NCBI RefSeq assembly: GCF_003610775.1
Contig: NZ_RAQO01000005.1
Location: 1 to 64,000, forward strand
Source: Alginatibacterium sediminis
Lineage (GTDB): Bacteria > Pseudomonadota > Gammaproteobacteria > Enterobacterales > Celerinatantimonadaceae
Reading direction: 5' to 3'
DNA length: 64,000 nucleotides
Position 1 is the stretch's first letter. Each line of letters opens with the position of its first letter. The notes beneath the pieces are model-generated. The model saw nothing but the letters and a program-made list of their open reading frames with translations, was not told the origin of the DNA and did not search any database. A program made the translations under genes and the position numbers. This document shows positions 8,807 to 19,079 of this stretch, in pieces.

Positions 8807-10363
8807 TTAGTTAGATTTTACAGCTAAGCCTGGGTAGACACCCTCAAGTACTTTAGAGTCTTTTACCACGACGGTGCCATTGACCAGTACATATGGGATC
8901 CCGGTTGAAGGTAGGCCTGCGGCTGTTAATGTTGAGTTGTCTTGCACCCCTGCAGGGTCAAATATTGTGATGTCGGCATCTTTATTAACCTGCATACGGC
9001 CTTTGTTGTTCATTGTTTTCACTCCATTTTCTTCCAAAAATTTGGCGGGCATGTAAGTCATTTTTGATACTGCAGTCATCAATGGCATGATATTTTTTTC
9101 GCGAGTCAAACGTAAGACCTTGGCATGGGTACCCGCTGCTCGAGGGTGACCTTGAACATCTTCATAAGAAGTATGCCAGTCTATCGCCATATCGCCGGTT
9201 GAGCTGATAGTAAGCGGCATAGCATCACTCGCGATTAGCGTCGTTGGGTCCGCCAAAGCGTCATTTAAACCTTCTTCTGAAATTCCAGCGAAGATTACTG
9301 ATGTGCCTGGGTCGGTTTCCACTAAGGCTTCGTAGCGATCCTTTGTCAGAGGCTTCATGGTTTCCACTTCAATAATATCTTCATAACTACGTCCCATGTT
9401 TGGACCATAGTTCTCAGGCACTAAGTAATCCGCGCCGACAATGGTTGCGCCTTGATAGTATGGATATACTTCAGCCGAAACTTTTAGCCCCGCTTTACGA
9501 GCGTCAGCCACCATTTCTAGTGCTTCAGGTGTTTTGTTTAGGGCTTGTTGGTGAATATGCTGAATCAATAAACCGCCACCATAAATCCCAACGCTAGATA
9601 TCATCTCTTGGAATCCAAGCACACCCGTAGTGTCAGGCATTTGGCTAGAGAATCGGCCGTGCAAGAACGTTGACATGCCATTATCAGCTGCAATTTTTTG
9701 CCACGAAAGCATCTCCTTTGAAGTTGCCCCTTTACTCATATATCCAACAGGAACGCCAACCCCTAGAGCGCCTTCTTTAACACCTTGCTCGACCATCTGA
9801 CTAATTTGTTCTACTTGTTCACTATTTGGAACAAAGGTTTGCACTTCCATAGTGACATGAGAGTGCTCATGAGACTTTGCGTCAAAAACATCCTGTACAA
9901 TAGAACCCGTTGTTGAGTTGTATTCTGGGTTAACTATCTTTTCTCGGATACCAGCAGCTGAAACCGTGGCTCCGAAGTTAGTTTGCGAACGGCCTTCCAT
10001 TTTTTCATAGTACTCTGAAACGGGATATACACCGATTTCGAGTTCAAGTGGCGTAGTAACACCGTCTCGTAGCTGTAGTTTTTGTCCAAAGGGTATATGC
10101 GAGCTGTGTGAATGCGTGTCGATAAAACCTGGTGCTACAACATGACCTTGGGCTTGGATAACTTCGTCAGCGCTAATATCTTGCTGGGTAATAACCGCAA
10201 TTTTGCCATCTTTAACACCTACATTTGCGACTTTATCGAAACCTGTTTCTGGATCCATTACCCGGCCATTCAATATTGCGATATCGTAGTCTTGAGCATA
10301 TACGCCAACGCTAATTAAAGTTATTGCCAACGCTAGTGGGGTTAAACTGTTTTTGATTCTCAT
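8807..10363 (-). CDS. exported amidohydrolase, N-acyl-D-amino-acid deacylase-like
   Basis: This is probably an envelope-located amidohydrolase that hydrolyses N-acyl-D-amino acids or related amides. From the ATG at 10363 (AGGA six bases upstream) the protein is about 518 residues. It begins with a signal peptide (RIKNSLTPLALAITLISVGVYAQ region, cut near residue 24). The composite amidohydrolase domain is clear: VVAPGFIDTHSHSSH with the metal-binding HxH, then LELEIG, HGRFSS, LIQHIHQQ and ASDAMP, the usual order of ligands in the D-aminoacylase branch. A final QVNKDADITIFDP segment is typical of the C-terminal beta-domain. A start 36 bases further upstream is possible but would spoil the signal peptide. 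Substrate is unknown. It stands alone. Confidence 0.75.
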   Translation of the reverse strand: MRIKNSLTPLALAITLISVGVYAQDYDIAILNGRVMDPETGFDKVANVGVKDGKIAVITQQDISADEVIQAQGHVVAPGFIDTHSHSSHIPFGQKLQLRDGVTTPLELEIGVYPVSEYYEKMEGRSQTNFGATVSAAGIREKIVNPEYNSTTGSIVQDVFDAKSHEHSHVTMEVQTFVPNSEQVEQISQMVEQGVKEGALGVGVPVGYMSKGATSKEMLSWQKIAADNGMSTFLHGRFSSQMPDTTGVLGFQEMISSVGIYGGGLLIQHIHQQALNKTPEALEMVADARKAGLKVSAEVYPYYQGATIVGADYLVPENYGPNMGRSYEDIIEVETMKPLTKDRYEALVETDPGTSVIFAGISEEGLNDALADPTTLIASDAMPLTISSTGDMAIDWHTSYEDVQGHPRAAGTHAKVLRLTREKNIMPLMTAVSKMTYMPAKFLEENGVKTMNNKGRMQVNKDADITIFDPAGVQDNSTLTAAGLPSTGIPYVLVNGTVVVKDSKVLEGVYPGLAVKSN

Positions 10364-10744
10364 CATAATTCCTATATATCTGATTGCTGAAAATTTCATC
10401 GGCTGATTGTTGCGGCCATCTCTAAGTTGATGGCTAATATACGGGCCGCATGAAATGAGCGTTAATACACTGGAGAGGACGCAACCATCATCAAACTTTT
10501 GAGAGGTTTTTAGTGTCGTTGTAGCTGGAAGGGTTAAGTCGACAGTTCAATTAAACAAATGGTTAGGCTATATCGAGAAAATTTCGCCTTAGATTATCCT
10601 AGATTGGAAGTGAATCTGCGGGTATAAGCTGAGTCACTATTCACACTGAACTTCGTTTCTTGCTCTTGCAGAACAGTGGATTTTGCTTAGCGATTGAGGA
10701 TTCTTTGCTGTCAAAGAATGAGCTCTGGAATAAATAAAAAAGGC
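10364..10744. other. gene-free stretch between the amidohydrolase and the tRNA
   Basis: I find no credible gene here. The only clear structure is an 8-bp perfect hairpin ATTCTTTG-ctgt-CAAAGAAT at 10700-10719, without a T-run. The region should contain the promoter of the amidohydrolase gene on the minus strand, but I cannot point to a convincing one. Confidence 0.5.
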
Positions 10745-10747
10745 AAG

Positions 10748-10778
10748 AAAAAAGCCCGTGAATAAATTCACGGGCTTT
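10748..10778 (-). terminator. intrinsic terminator of tRNA-Ile2
   Basis: On the minus strand, a 12-bp stem (AAAGCCCGTGAA, loop of four, TTCACGGGCTTT; 10751-10778) is followed directly by a T-run. It lies just beyond the CCA end of the tRNA. Confidence 0.85.
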
Positions 10779-10785
10779 CCGTATT

Positions 10786-10862
10786 TGGTGGCCCTTCCCC
10801 GACTTGAACGGGGGACCTGACGATTATGAGTCGTATGCTCTAACCAACTGAGCTAAAGGGCC
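10786..10862 (-). tRNA. ileX: tRNA-Ile2 (anticodon CAU, read after lysidine modification)
   Basis: This 77-nt cloverleaf with encoded CCA has acceptor GGCCCTT/AAGGGCC, D-arm AGCTCAGTTGGTTAGAGC, anticodon loop CTCATAA on a CGA/TCG-closed stem, and TpsiC arm GTTCAAGTC. The anticodon is CAU. The GGCCC acceptor and the ACGACTCATAATCGT anticodon arm match the minor isoleucine tRNA (AUA-reading, TilS substrate) and not elongator tRNA-Met. In E. coli ileX also lies next to rpoD, which supports this reading. Confidence 0.88.
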
Positions 10863-10962
10863 AAATTGTTAGGCAGGATTATATTTAAAGCATCCCGCCT
10901 TGTCTACCAACACTGAACTAAGTGCGCACAATTTGCGCGCTTAGGGTGTTTTAATTGGCAGT

Positions 10963-12795
10963 TTACTCGTCTAGGAAGCTGCGAAGCTGCTCTGAACGAG
11001 AAGGGTGACGCAATTTACGCAAGGCTTTAGCTTCGATTTGACGAATCCGCTCACGGGTAACGTCAAACTGTTTGCCAACTTCTTCAAGGGTATGGTCGGT
11101 GTTCATGCCAATACCAAAGCGCATACGCAGTACTTTCGCTTCACGAGGTGTGAGGCCCGCTAGTACATCTTGAGTGGCGTTCTTAAGGTTCTCACTAGTT
11201 GCAGCCTCAACTGGCATAGCTAGTGTGGTGTCCTCAATAAAGTCACCTAAGTGCGAATCTTCATCATCACCGATCGGCGTTTCCATTGAGATTGGCTCTT
11301 TAGCAATCTTAAGTACTTTGCGGATCTTGTCTTCTGGCATCATCATGCGTTCTGCCAATTCTTCAGGATTAGGCTCACGACCCATTTCTTGAAGCATTTG
11401 ACGGCTGATACGATTAAGTTTGTTAATCGTTTCAATCATGTGTACCGGAATACGGATGGTACGCGCTTGGTCAGCAATAGAGCGGGTGATTGCTTGACGG
11501 ATCCACCAAGTTGCATAAGTTGAGAACTTATAACCACGGCGATATTCAAACTTATCAACAGCTTTCATCAGACCAATGTTGCCTTCTTGAATCAAATCTA
11601 AGAACTGCAAACCACGGTTTGTATATTTTTTAGCAATGGAGATTACCAAACGTAAGTTGGCTTCTACCATTTCTTTTTTGGCGCGACGAGCTTTGGCTTC
11701 GCCAATACTCATACGGCGGTTAATGTCTTTAATACCAGGAATGGTGAGGCCAGTTTCTTGTTCAACATTCTTCATTTTGAAGACACTACGGCGAATTTCT
11801 TCGTCAATTTCTTTAAGTGCTGGCGAGTAAGCGGCGCCGGCATTTTGTAGCTTGTCGAACCATTCAGTTTCAGTTTCGTTGCCAGCAAATGCGGCTACGA
11901 ATACTTTCTTAGGCACTTTACTTTGTTCAACACAAAGTTTGATGATTAAACGCTCTTGGGTGCGAATACGATCCATTTTGCTACGCATTGCCAGAACCAT
12001 TCGGTCGAATAGTTTAGGTACAAGGCGGAAGGTATGGAAAATTTCGCTTAGTTCGTGAATTTCGGCAACTGCTTGCTTAGAAGAACGACCATGCTTGTTA
12101 ATTGCAGCGTGGGTTACTTCGTACTGAGCTTGTAGCGTTTCGAAGCGCTCTTTGATTAACTCAGGATCAAGACCGGTGTCTTCTTCTTCTTCGTCTTCAT
12201 CGTCGTCGCTGTCTTCGTCTTCGAGATCTTTTTCTTCGAGTTCAGAACCAACGTGGGTCGCTGTTGGAGCAGCTTCCGCAACTTCACTTTCATCAATGAA
12301 GTTATTAACGATGTCGCTGATTTTAAGTTCTTCAGCTTGAAACTTGTCGTATAAGTCGAGCAACAAAGCAATGGTTTCTGGATATTCAGAAACACTGCGT
12401 TGAACTTGGTTAATACCTTCTTCGATACGCTTAGCGATATCGATTTCACCCTCACGGGTTAACAGTTCAACTGTGCCCATTTCACGCATATACATACGTA
12501 CTGGGTCAGTGGTGCGGCCAAGTTCAGATTCTACAGTTGCCAGGGCTTGCGCAGCCGCTTCTTCGGCTTCTTCGGAGGTTGTTGAACCACCTTGTAGGAT
12601 TATATCGTCGGCGTCTGGGGCACTTTCGTAGACTTGAATGCCCATGTCGTTCATCATTTGAATGATGTCTTCGACTTGATCGGTATCTACGAGATCAGTC
12701 GGCAGGTGATCGTTTACCTGAGCGTATGTCAAATAGCCTTGCTCTTTGCCTTTTGCTAAAAGCAGTTTGAGTTGAGACTGTGGCGTTGGTTCCAT
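10963..12795 (-). CDS. rpoD: RNA polymerase primary sigma factor sigma-70
   Basis: This is the housekeeping sigma factor. Region 1.1 is visible at the N-terminus ([20 protein letters not shown]). Region 1.2 includes [22 protein letters not shown] very acidic non-conserved insert ([16 protein letters not shown]) comes next. Regions 2.1-2.4 include [20 protein letters not shown]-like sequence with [15 protein letters not shown]. Region 3 is intact, and region 4.2 has the helix-turn-helix [27 protein letters not shown] chose the ATG at 12795 because the following residues align with the E. coli start; an ATG nine bases upstream is an alternative. The length of about 610 residues is normal. It lies downstream of dnaG in the rpsU-dnaG-rpoD order of the macromolecular synthesis operon. 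Confidence 0.96.
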   Translation of the reverse strand: MEPTPQSQLKLLLAKGKEQGYLTYAQVNDHLPTDLVDTDQVEDIIQMMNDMGIQVYESAPDADDIILQGGSTTSEEAEEAAAQALATVESELGRTTDPVRMYMREMGTVELLTREGEIDIAKRIEEGINQVQRSVSEYPETIALLLDLYDKFQAEELKISDIVNNFIDESEVAEAAPTATHVGSELEEKDLEDEDSDDDEDEEEEDTGLDPELIKERFETLQAQYEVTHAAINKHGRSSKQAVAEIHELSEIFHTFRLVPKLFDRMVLAMRSKMDRIRTQERLIIKLCVEQSKVPKKVFVAAFAGNETETEWFDKLQNAGAAYSPALKEIDEEIRRSVFKMKNVEQETGLTIPGIKDINRRMSIGEAKARRAKKEMVEANLRLVISIAKKYTNRGLQFLDLIQEGNIGLMKAVDKFEYRRGYKFSTYATWWIRQAITRSIADQARTIRIPVHMIETINKLNRISRQMLQEMGREPNPEELAERMMMPEDKIRKVLKIAKEPISMETPIGDDEDSHLGDFIEDTTLAMPVEAATSENLKNATQDVLAGLTPREAKVLRMRFGIGMNTDHTLEEVGKQFDVTRERIRQIEAKALRKLRHPSRSEQLRSFLDE

Positions 12796-12942
12796 AGATG
12801 TCATCCGAGTTCGTGAAAGCTAGCGATACTTGTGGCGAGCGCGCAAACGCGCAACGCGATATACTAACAAGTATGGTTGATTTTTGCTATATCAAGGTAT
12901 TGTTTTGATATATTTTTCGAAGAACTACTCTGTTCTTCAGTT

Positions 12943-14700
12943 TTAGGTCTTCAGAATCAATAATAATTGGTTCATTTCTAGTTTTTCTTCTCTACTCAAA
13001 CTACCTTGCAGAGACTTTAAGTTCAGAGCGTCATAACGCTGCTGTAATAACTGGTCAATAAAGCCAGCGATAATGTCTTGAAACTCTTCGCTAAACTGAG
13101 TTTCATCAATTTGTAGGTTGTGCATAGCCAAGCGGCTAAGTGCATTGTATTCCGAGCGTTCGCGCCAATGCTCTAAAAGCTGCCCGGTGTTTACCTGCGG
13201 GTATTGCTGTATACGTTGCAGTAACTCAACTAACAGGCTCATCCCCTTTAAGTTGAGCTGAGATAATTGGTCAAAATCACTGAGTTCTAGTTCGACGCAC
13301 ACTTGCGGTGCTTGCAAACACATTGCAATGGCTCGGCGTATTGGTGTCAGCTTAAATTCTTTACTGCGACCTTGAAGTTGATGCTTGGCTTTTGGCGCGC
13401 TGATGTTGCGTTCGAGTTGTTCTCGAGTCCAGCGGGTGTGTAAAGCAAGTTGGTCAAGTAAGGCTTCGCGATAAAACTGCGCCGGTACTTGTTCAATTAA
13501 GGCTTTGGCTTGGGCGGCTAACTGGCTTTTTCCGGTATCGCTGTTAATTTCTAAGTCTTGGGTTAACCGGCGGAACATAAATTGAGTGAGGGATTCTGCA
13601 TTGCTGATCCGCACTTCAAACTGCTCTAGACCTTCTTCGCGAACTAAGGTGTCGGGGTCTTCGCCATCGGGTAAAAACATAAAGCTAAGTTCGACATTAT
13701 CGCGTAGCAAGGGTAGGGCGTTCTCTAATGCGCGCCAAGCTGCTTCTCTGCCTGCTCGGTCACCATCGAAACAACATACCACTTTACCGGTAGCTCTAAA
13801 CAGCAGTTGTAGATGTTCGGTAGTGGTGGCGGTGCCTAGCGATGCTACTGCGTAATTGAGACCAAACTGAGCTAAGGACACCACGTCCATATAGCCTTCG
13901 ACCACTAAGATTTGCGGAATGGTTTTATAGGCTTGGCGGACCTCGTAAAAGCCGTACAGTTCGCGGCCTTTATGAAAAATAGGGGTTTCTGGTGAGTTAA
14001 GATACTTGGGGGTATCGTCACCCATAACTCGCCCACCAAAACCGATACAACGGCCGCGTCGGTCGCGGATCGGGAACATAATCCGATTTCTGAAACGGTC
14101 GTACTCACGACCTGAGTCATTACGAATTAACAATCCTGCATCAAGTAACAACTTACGTTGTTCTGAGGTTTTACCAAATTGGGAACACAATGCATCCCAT
14201 TGCTCGGGGGCAAAACCAATTGCATATTGTTTAACGATTTCACCGCTTAAGCCGCGCCCTTTAAGGTAGTCTATGACGCTGGCTTTATTGGGATTATTGC
14301 GTAGCTGCTTTTGAAAATAAACAGCGGCTTGTTGGCATAGCTCGTATAAATTTTGTGCTTGCGGGTAGGCGGGTTTACTTGAAACCGGACTATTACCTTC
14401 TTCGCGGGGAACTTGCAAGTTATGGCTACTGGCAAGCTCTTCAACGGCTTCAACAAACTCGAGCTGGTCATATTCCATCAAAAAGCTTAAGGCGTTGCCA
14501 TGTTCACCACAGCCAAAACAATGGTAAAACTGTTTGTCGGGGCTAACACTAAATGAGGGAGATTTTTCGTTATGAAACGGGCAACAGGCTGAATAGTTTT
14601 TGCCAGTTTTTTTTAGGCGAACACGTTGATCAATCAAACCGACGATATCGGTTCGAGCTAGTAAATCATCGATAAATTGTCGAGGTATACGACCCGCCAT
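12943..14700 (-). CDS. dnaG: DNA primase
   Basis: DnaG makes RNA primers at the replication fork. The 585-residue protein has the N-terminal CHC2 zinc-binding domain (Cys40, His43, Cys61, Cys64). It then has the RNA polymerase basic domain (FRNRIMFPIRDRRGRCIGFGGR) and the Toprim fold (VVEGYMDVVSL with the catalytic Glu, and CFDGDRAGREAA with the DxD metal site). The C-terminal helicase-binding domain is more diverged. It is transcribed with rpoD; 147 bases separate them and could hold an internal rpoD promoter. A terminator separates it from the upstream yqeY. Confidence 0.96.
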   Translation of the reverse strand: MAGRIPRQFIDDLLARTDIVGLIDQRVRLKKTGKNYSACCPFHNEKSPSFSVSPDKQFYHCFGCGEHGNALSFLMEYDQLEFVEAVEELASSHNLQVPREEGNSPVSSKPAYPQAQNLYELCQQAAVYFQKQLRNNPNKASVIDYLKGRGLSGEIVKQYAIGFAPEQWDALCSQFGKTSEQRKLLLDAGLLIRNDSGREYDRFRNRIMFPIRDRRGRCIGFGGRVMGDDTPKYLNSPETPIFHKGRELYGFYEVRQAYKTIPQILVVEGYMDVVSLAQFGLNYAVASLGTATTTEHLQLLFRATGKVVCCFDGDRAGREAAWRALENALPLLRDNVELSFMFLPDGEDPDTLVREEGLEQFEVRISNAESLTQFMFRRLTQDLEINSDTGKSQLAAQAKALIEQVPAQFYREALLDQLALHTRWTREQLERNISAPKAKHQLQGRSKEFKLTPIRRAIAMCLQAPQVCVELELSDFDQLSQLNLKGMSLLVELLQRIQQYPQVNTGQLLEHWRERSEYNALSRLAMHNLQIDETQFSEEFQDIIAGFIDQLLQQRYDALNLKSLQGSLSREEKLEMNQLLLILKT

Positions 14701-14724
14701 TTAAGCCCTTGGTTGCACAAGCAT

Positions 14725-14766
14725 AGAAAAGAAACAAGCCGTGGCCTCTAAGAGAGCACGGCTTGT
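14725..14766 (-). terminator. intrinsic terminator between yqeY and dnaG
   Basis: On the minus strand a 10-bp perfect stem (ACAAGCCGTG at 14734-14743 and CACGGCTTGT at 14757-14766) is followed by a T-rich tail. In E. coli a comparable attenuating terminator lies between rpsU and dnaG, so it probably lowers dnaG expression relative to the ribosomal protein. Confidence 0.7.
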
Positions 14767-14785
14767 GGCGATCGAGTAAGTAGGG

Positions 14786-15229
14786 TTATGCGAGCTGCTG
14801 GCGTACAACGCTGCTAATTGCTCCCATGTCGGCTCGGCCTTGAACTTGAGGCTTGAGCACAGCCATTACCTTACCCATGTCTTGCATACCTTGAGCACCG
14901 CTTTGTTCAACCGCAGCAGCAATAAGTGCTACGATTTCATCTTGGCTAAGTGCAGTCGGTAAAAACTCTTCAAGAACGACGATCTCTGCGAGTTCGATAT
15001 CAACTAAGTCTTGACGTTTTGCATCGGTAAATTGTTGCGCTGCATCTTTACGTTGCTTAACCATTTTGACAATGATGGCAAGAATGTCATCATCGGTAAC
15101 GGTTACACGCTCATCAATTTCTTTTTGCTTAACGGCCGCAAGTAACATGCGCAATGTACCTAGGCGTGCTTTATCTCGAGCACGCATGGCTGCTTTTTGC
15201 TGTTCTTGAAGCTCAATTCTCAGTGACAT
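14786..15229 (-). CDS. yqeY: YqeY family protein (GatB/YqeY domain)
   Basis: This 147-residue protein is built of the YqeY domain, which is also the C-terminal tRNA-binding domain of the amidotransferase subunit GatB. Visible family segments are LRMLLAAVKQKEIDER, VKQRKDAAQQF, EEFLP and QGRADMG near the end. Its cellular role is not established. It follows rpsU by 21 bases in the same orientation, an arrangement seen in many gammaproteobacteria, and is closed by a terminator. Confidence 0.9.
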   Translation of the reverse strand: MSLRIELQEQQKAAMRARDKARLGTLRMLLAAVKQKEIDERVTVTDDDILAIIVKMVKQRKDAAQQFTDAKRQDLVDIELAEIVVLEEFLPTALSQDEIVALIAAAVEQSGAQGMQDMGKVMAVLKPQVQGRADMGAISSVVRQQLA

Positions 15230-15250
15230 CTTAGCTACCGCAGTTTTGAA

Positions 15251-15502
<252 letters not shown>

Positions 15503-15538
15503 TTAAACAACAGCCATAGTGATTAAATTTGGTGCGGA

Positions 15539-15568
15539 ATTCTAATCCCAAGCGGTGGTCAATGTAAA
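15539..15568 (-). promoter_or_regulatory. candidate rpsU promoter
   Basis: On the minus strand TTTACA (15568-15563) and TAGAAT (15544-15539) are 18 bases apart, about 75 bases ahead of rpsU. This is a fair sigma-70 match in the divergent rpsU/tsaD region. No start-site data are available. Confidence 0.45.
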
Positions 15569-15649
15569 GCGAATTTCTGAATCACTGGTGAAATATTCAC
15601 AAGATCGTTACTATGTCGCGCAGAACATGGCTTGGTGATTCGGTCATTA

Positions 15650-15655
15650 TATAAT
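15650..15655 (+). promoter_or_regulatory. perfect -10 box before tsaD
   Basis: TATAAT at 15650-15655 lies 14 bases before the tsaD start and 5 bases before its GAGGAA ribosome site. No good -35 is present at the normal distance. If used, the leader would be only a few bases long. Confidence 0.3.
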
Positions 15656-15669
15656 GTGGCGAGGAAAAA

Positions 15670-16686
15670 ATGAAAATTTTAGGCATAGAAACTTCCTGTG
15701 ATGAAACAGGTATCGCAATCTATGACGATCAACAAGGTCTATTGGCGCACCAATTATACAGCCAAGTTGAAGTGCACGCTGATTATGGCGGGGTTGTTCC
15801 AGAGCTAGCATCGCGTGACCATGTTAGAAAGACAATTCCTTTAATTAAAGCCTGTTTACAAGAAGCTAATCTGCAAGCTAAGGACATTGATGGGGTAGCG
15901 TATACCGCCGGCCCTGGACTGGTTGGCGCATTGCTGGTGGGAGCAACGATTGGACAAAGCCTTGCGATGGCATGGGATAAACCAGCGATAGCGGTTCATC
16001 ATATGGAAGGGCACCTACTAGCGCCAATGCTCGAAGACGATGCCCCAGAGTTTCCATTTTTGGCCTTGTTAGTTTCCGGCGGCCATACTTTGATTGTTAA
16101 GGTTGAAGCAATTGGCCACTATACGATTATGGGAGAGTCAATTGATGACGCAGCTGGTGAAGCCTTTGATAAAACAGCCAAGTTACTGGGGCTAGATTAC
16201 CCTGGTGGACCACGACTAAGTAAGCTTGCTGAAAAAGGCGTGATGGGGCGTTATGTTTTCCCTCGGCCAATGACTGATCGTCCTGGTTTGGATATGAGCT
16301 TCTCAGGCTTAAAAACGTTTGCAGCTAATACCATAGCCAAAGAGGCCAAGGACGAGCAAACCAAAGCTGATATTGCTCACGCTTTCCAACATGCCTTGGT
16401 TGATACCTTGGTTATCAAGTGTAAACGTGCGCTCAAAGAAACGGGCCTAAAACGCTTAGTGATTGCCGGTGGGGTTAGCGCCAATACTTATTTACGGGTT
16501 CAACTCGAAACACTGATGCAAAAGCACCATGGCCGCGTGTACTATCCCAGAGCTGAATTTTGTACCGATAATGGTGCGATGATTGCGTTTGCGGGAATGC
16601 AGCGTTTTAAATCCGGCGAATTAAACGATTTTAGTATTCAGGTTAGACCGCGTTGGCCTATCGATGAACTGGAGCCGGTAGAATAA
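15670..16686 (+). CDS. tsaD: tRNA N6-threonylcarbamoyladenosine transferase
   Basis: TsaD transfers the threonylcarbamoyl group to A37 of ANN-decoding tRNAs, working with TsaB, TsaC and TsaE. The 338-residue protein shows the whole ASKHA-fold signature: [19 protein letters not shown] at the start, the metal ligands in [23 protein letters not shown], and VIAGGVSAN near the C-terminus. GAGGAA precedes the ATG. It is divergent from rpsU, as in E. coli, and converges on plsY with a 2-base gap. Confidence 0.97.
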   Translation: MKILGIETSCDETGIAIYDDQQGLLAHQLYSQVEVHADYGGVVPELASRDHVRKTIPLIKACLQEANLQAKDIDGVAYTAGPGLVGALLVGATIGQSLAMAWDKPAIAVHHMEGHLLAPMLEDDAPEFPFLALLVSGGHTLIVKVEAIGHYTIMGESIDDAAGEAFDKTAKLLGLDYPGGPRLSKLAEKGVMGRYVFPRPMTDRPGLDMSFSGLKTFAANTIAKEAKDEQTKADIAHAFQHALVDTLVIKCKRALKETGLKRLVIAGGVSANTYLRVQLETLMQKHHGRVYYPRAEFCTDNGAMIAFAGMQRFKSGELNDFSIQVRPRWPIDELEPVE

Positions 16687-16688
16687 GT

Positions 16689-17282
16689 CTAGTCCCTTTT
16701 TTTTACGATGCTCGACTCGGTGTGATTACGAAGCCGCTCAATATTGCTGTGATGGCGCCAAAAAACCAGGGCGCATAGCAAAATAACGGTGCTGAGGTGC
16801 TCTGGAGCAAACAAGTAACAATAGAACGGCGCCGATACTACCGTCACCAAGGCTGCTAGCGATGAGTAGCCTCGCAGCTTTAATACCACGGTCCAAGTGA
16901 TAATCAATGCCAAGCACAGGGTTAAACTTAAAGGCAGTAAAACGCCTAAGGCAGTAGCAACGCCTTTGCCTCCTACAAAATGAAAGAAAGCCGGGTACAT
17001 ATGGCCCAAACAGGCTGAGACGCCAATTGCTGCAATCGCCAAGGATTGAAAGCCAAGTTCTAAGCCAAGCAGTACCGGTAACGCACCTTTAAGCACATCA
17101 CAAAGCAACACCAAGGCTGCTGGAACAGCACCACCGAGTCGATACACATTGGTAGCGCCTGGATTTTTAGATCCCTCTTTACGCGGATCATTTAAACTAA
17201 AAATGCGCGAAATAAGAACGGCACTAGAAATAGAACCGAGCAAGTAGGCAGCGATAATGATGATTATTGGGCTCAATGCCAT
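16689..17282 (-). CDS. plsY: acyl-phosphate glycerol-3-phosphate acyltransferase
   Basis: PlsY is a membrane enzyme that moves the acyl group from acyl-phosphate to glycerol-3-phosphate, the first step of phospholipid synthesis in the PlsX/Y route. The 197-residue protein has five hydrophobic segments and the family motifs GSISSAVLI, the phosphate-binding SKNPGATNVYR and GGKGVATALGV. It is divergent from folB, the usual position. A plsC gene lies elsewhere in the window for the second acylation. Confidence 0.95.
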   Translation of the reverse strand: MALSPIIIIIAAYLLGSISSAVLISRIFSLNDPRKEGSKNPGATNVYRLGGAVPAALVLLCDVLKGALPVLLGLELGFQSLAIAAIGVSACLGHMYPAFFHFVGGKGVATALGVLLPLSLTLCLALIITWTVVLKLRGYSSLAALVTVVSAPFYCYLFAPEHLSTVILLCALVFWRHHSNIERLRNHTESSIVKKRD

Positions 17283-17416
17283 AATTTCTTAGCTTGCTCC
17301 TGAAAGGTCAACAAACCCTCGCTATTTTAAGGTAAAATCCGTGTCGTTCGTGCTAGTGTACGCTTTTTCTTATACCATCGCGAACGCTTCAATAGCTACC
17401 ATCTAAGGGAAATACA

Positions 17417-17767
17417 TTGGATAAAGTCTTTATCGACGAGCTCAGTTTGCTGGCCAACATTGGTGCTTACGACTGGGAAAAAGGTATTCAACAAAAACTT
17501 GTGATTAGCCTAGAAATGACCTGGGATAATCGAGCCGCTGGCAATAGTGACAATTTGGAGTTTGCCTTAGACTACGCGCAGGTGAGCCAAAAGGTGACGG
17601 CCTTGGTCGCCAGTAAGCATTTTGAACTCATAGAAGCAGTCGCTGAAGAGATCGCAGCTCTAGTTCTGAGCGAGTTTAAAGCCCCAAGTGTCAAGGTGCG
17701 CGTGAACAAGCCCGGAGCGGTTGCGGCAGCAAGCAATGTTGCTGTGATGATAGAGCGCAGCTCATGA
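17417..17767 (+). CDS. folB: dihydroneopterin aldolase
   Basis: FolB converts dihydroneopterin to hydroxymethyl-dihydropterin and glycolaldehyde in folate synthesis. The 116-residue protein has the FolB landmarks LLANIGAYDWEKGIQQKL, LDYAQVSQKV, FELIEAVAEEIA (the active-site Glu region) and VRVNKPGAVA. It appears to start with TTG at 17417; AAGGGA at 17405-17410 is well spaced for it and no ATG or GTG is suitably placed. Its stop overlaps the ATG of folK by 4 bases. Confidence 0.93.
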   Translation: MDKVFIDELSLLANIGAYDWEKGIQQKLVISLEMTWDNRAAGNSDNLEFALDYAQVSQKVTALVASKHFELIEAVAEEIAALVLSEFKAPSVKVRVNKPGAVAAASNVAVMIERSS

Positions 17768-18276
17768 TAGAAAGCCATCTGGTGTATTTAGGCCTTGGTA
17801 GCAATATTAATCGTGAACACTATTTGTCACAGGGTTTAGCTACCTTGAGACAACGTTTTGGTCACCTTGATGTATCACCGGTGTACGAGAGTGAAGCGCT
17901 TGGCTTTAACGGGCCTCGTTTTTATAATTTTGTGGTCGAACTGCAAACAGATTTAGATCTCGCCAGTTTGCTTGTCCAACTTAAACAAATAGAATTTGAT
18001 TTCGATCGGCCAGCCGACGCAAAAAAGAAGGCCAGTAGAACCCTCGATATCGACATTCTTTTCTTCGACAATTTAGTTTGTAATTCGCCATGTGAATTAC
18101 CACGTGGCGAAGTGCTAAAAAATGCCTTTGTATTAAAGCCGCTTTTCGATATTGCAGCGCAGTTTATCCATCCCATTACCCAACACAGCATTGCCTGGCA
18201 CTGGGATAATTATGATCAACAATCTCAAGCATTAACTCGCGTTGATGCAACATTTTTAGAGGAAACAAATAGCTAA
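17764..18276 (+). CDS. folK: 2-amino-4-hydroxy-6-hydroxymethyldihydropteridine pyrophosphokinase
   Basis: FolK pyrophosphorylates the FolB product, the next step to dihydropteroate. The 170-residue protein has VYLGLGSNI at the start and [12 protein letters not shown]. It also has FDFDRP and [12 protein letters not shown] (the R-x2-LDxDIL metal/ATP signature), and the conserved LPR. ATGA overlap with folB and TAATG overlap with uppP point to one translationally coupled operon. The Lys run around residues 82-84 replaces the more usual R-x-R-W before the LDIDIL motif. Confidence 0.93.
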   Translation: MIESHLVYLGLGSNINREHYLSQGLATLRQRFGHLDVSPVYESEALGFNGPRFYNFVVELQTDLDLASLLVQLKQIEFDFDRPADAKKKASRTLDIDILFFDNLVCNSPCELPRGEVLKNAFVLKPLFDIAAQFIHPITQHSIAWHWDNYDQQSQALTRVDATFLEETNS

Positions 18277-19079
18277 TGGAAACAATTGAAATTGTAATCT
18301 TAGCCTTAATTCAGGGGTTGACTGAGTTTTTGCCTATTTCTAGTTCAGCCCATCTAATTTTGCCATCTCAAATTTTAGGCTGGGATGATCAAGGCTTAGT
18401 GTTTGATGTTGCAGTGCATGTGGGCTCACTACTCGCAGTACTGATGTATTTTCGTGTCCAAGTGTGGGAATTATTGCTGGCTTGGATTGCGTCAATTGTT
18501 AAGCGTGAGCACACCCCTGAGTCTCGCCTAGCTTGGTTTATCATACTTGCGACCTTGCCGGCTGTGTTCTTTGGGGGATTGCTAAAAGATTACATAGAGC
18601 TGTATTTACGCTCGGCCTATGTCATCGCCTTCACAACTATCTTGTTTGGCCTACTACTGTGGTGGTCAGACAAAATGGCCAAGCAGGAAATTAATGAGTA
18701 CCAACTAACCTGGAAAACGGCGTTTTACATCGGCTTAGCCCAGGCTATTGCGATTATACCGGGAACATCGCGCAGCGGGATTACCATGACCGCCGGCCTA
18801 ATGTTAGGGCTAAAGCGTGAAGCCGCTGCCCGATTCTCATTCTTAATGTCGATACCGGTGATTTTAGGCGCCTGTGTACTAATGCTAAAAGATGCAAGTG
18901 AACAAAATGTAAGCTTTAGTGGCCCTGAGCTTGGACTTGGGGTTCTGGTTTCATTTTTAGCGGCCTATGCATGTATCCACTTGTTTATTTCTTGGGTAAG
19001 CCGGATCGGAATGATGCCATTTGTGATTTATCGCATTGGCTTAGGTGTAGTGTTGTTCACCTTTCTTTTAGCTTCCTAA
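18276..19079 (+). CDS. uppP: undecaprenyl-diphosphatase
   Basis: UppP (BacA) dephosphorylates undecaprenyl pyrophosphate to recycle the lipid carrier for peptidoglycan and surface polymers. The 267-residue membrane protein has the two family motifs: [18 protein letters not shown] near the N-terminus with the catalytic Glu and Ser-rich loop, and [15 protein letters not shown] near residue 165. About eight transmembrane helices are visible. It starts one base inside folK and overlaps the end of cca on the other strand by 4 bases. Confidence 0.96.
   Translation: METIEIVILALIQGLTEFLPISSSAHLILPSQILGWDDQGLVFDVAVHVGSLLAVLMYFRVQVWELLLAWIASIVKREHTPESRLAWFIILATLPAVFFGGLLKDYIELYLRSAYVIAFTTILFGLLLWWSDKMAKQEINEYQLTWKTAFYIGLAQAIAIIPGTSRSGITMTAGLMLGLKREAAARFSFLMSIPVILGACVLMLKDASEQNVSFSGPELGLGVLVSFLAAYACIHLFISWVSRIGMMPFVIYRIGLGVVLFTFLLAS

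Noticed and set aside
10786-10862. Elongator tRNA-Met (same CAU anticodon)
   Set aside because: Acceptor and anticodon-stem sequences fit tRNA-Ile2, and the position next to rpoD matches E. coli ileX.
12152-12455. Serine-rich and other frames opposite the acidic insert of rpoD
   Set aside because: They are mirror frames of a low-complexity Asp/Glu stretch.
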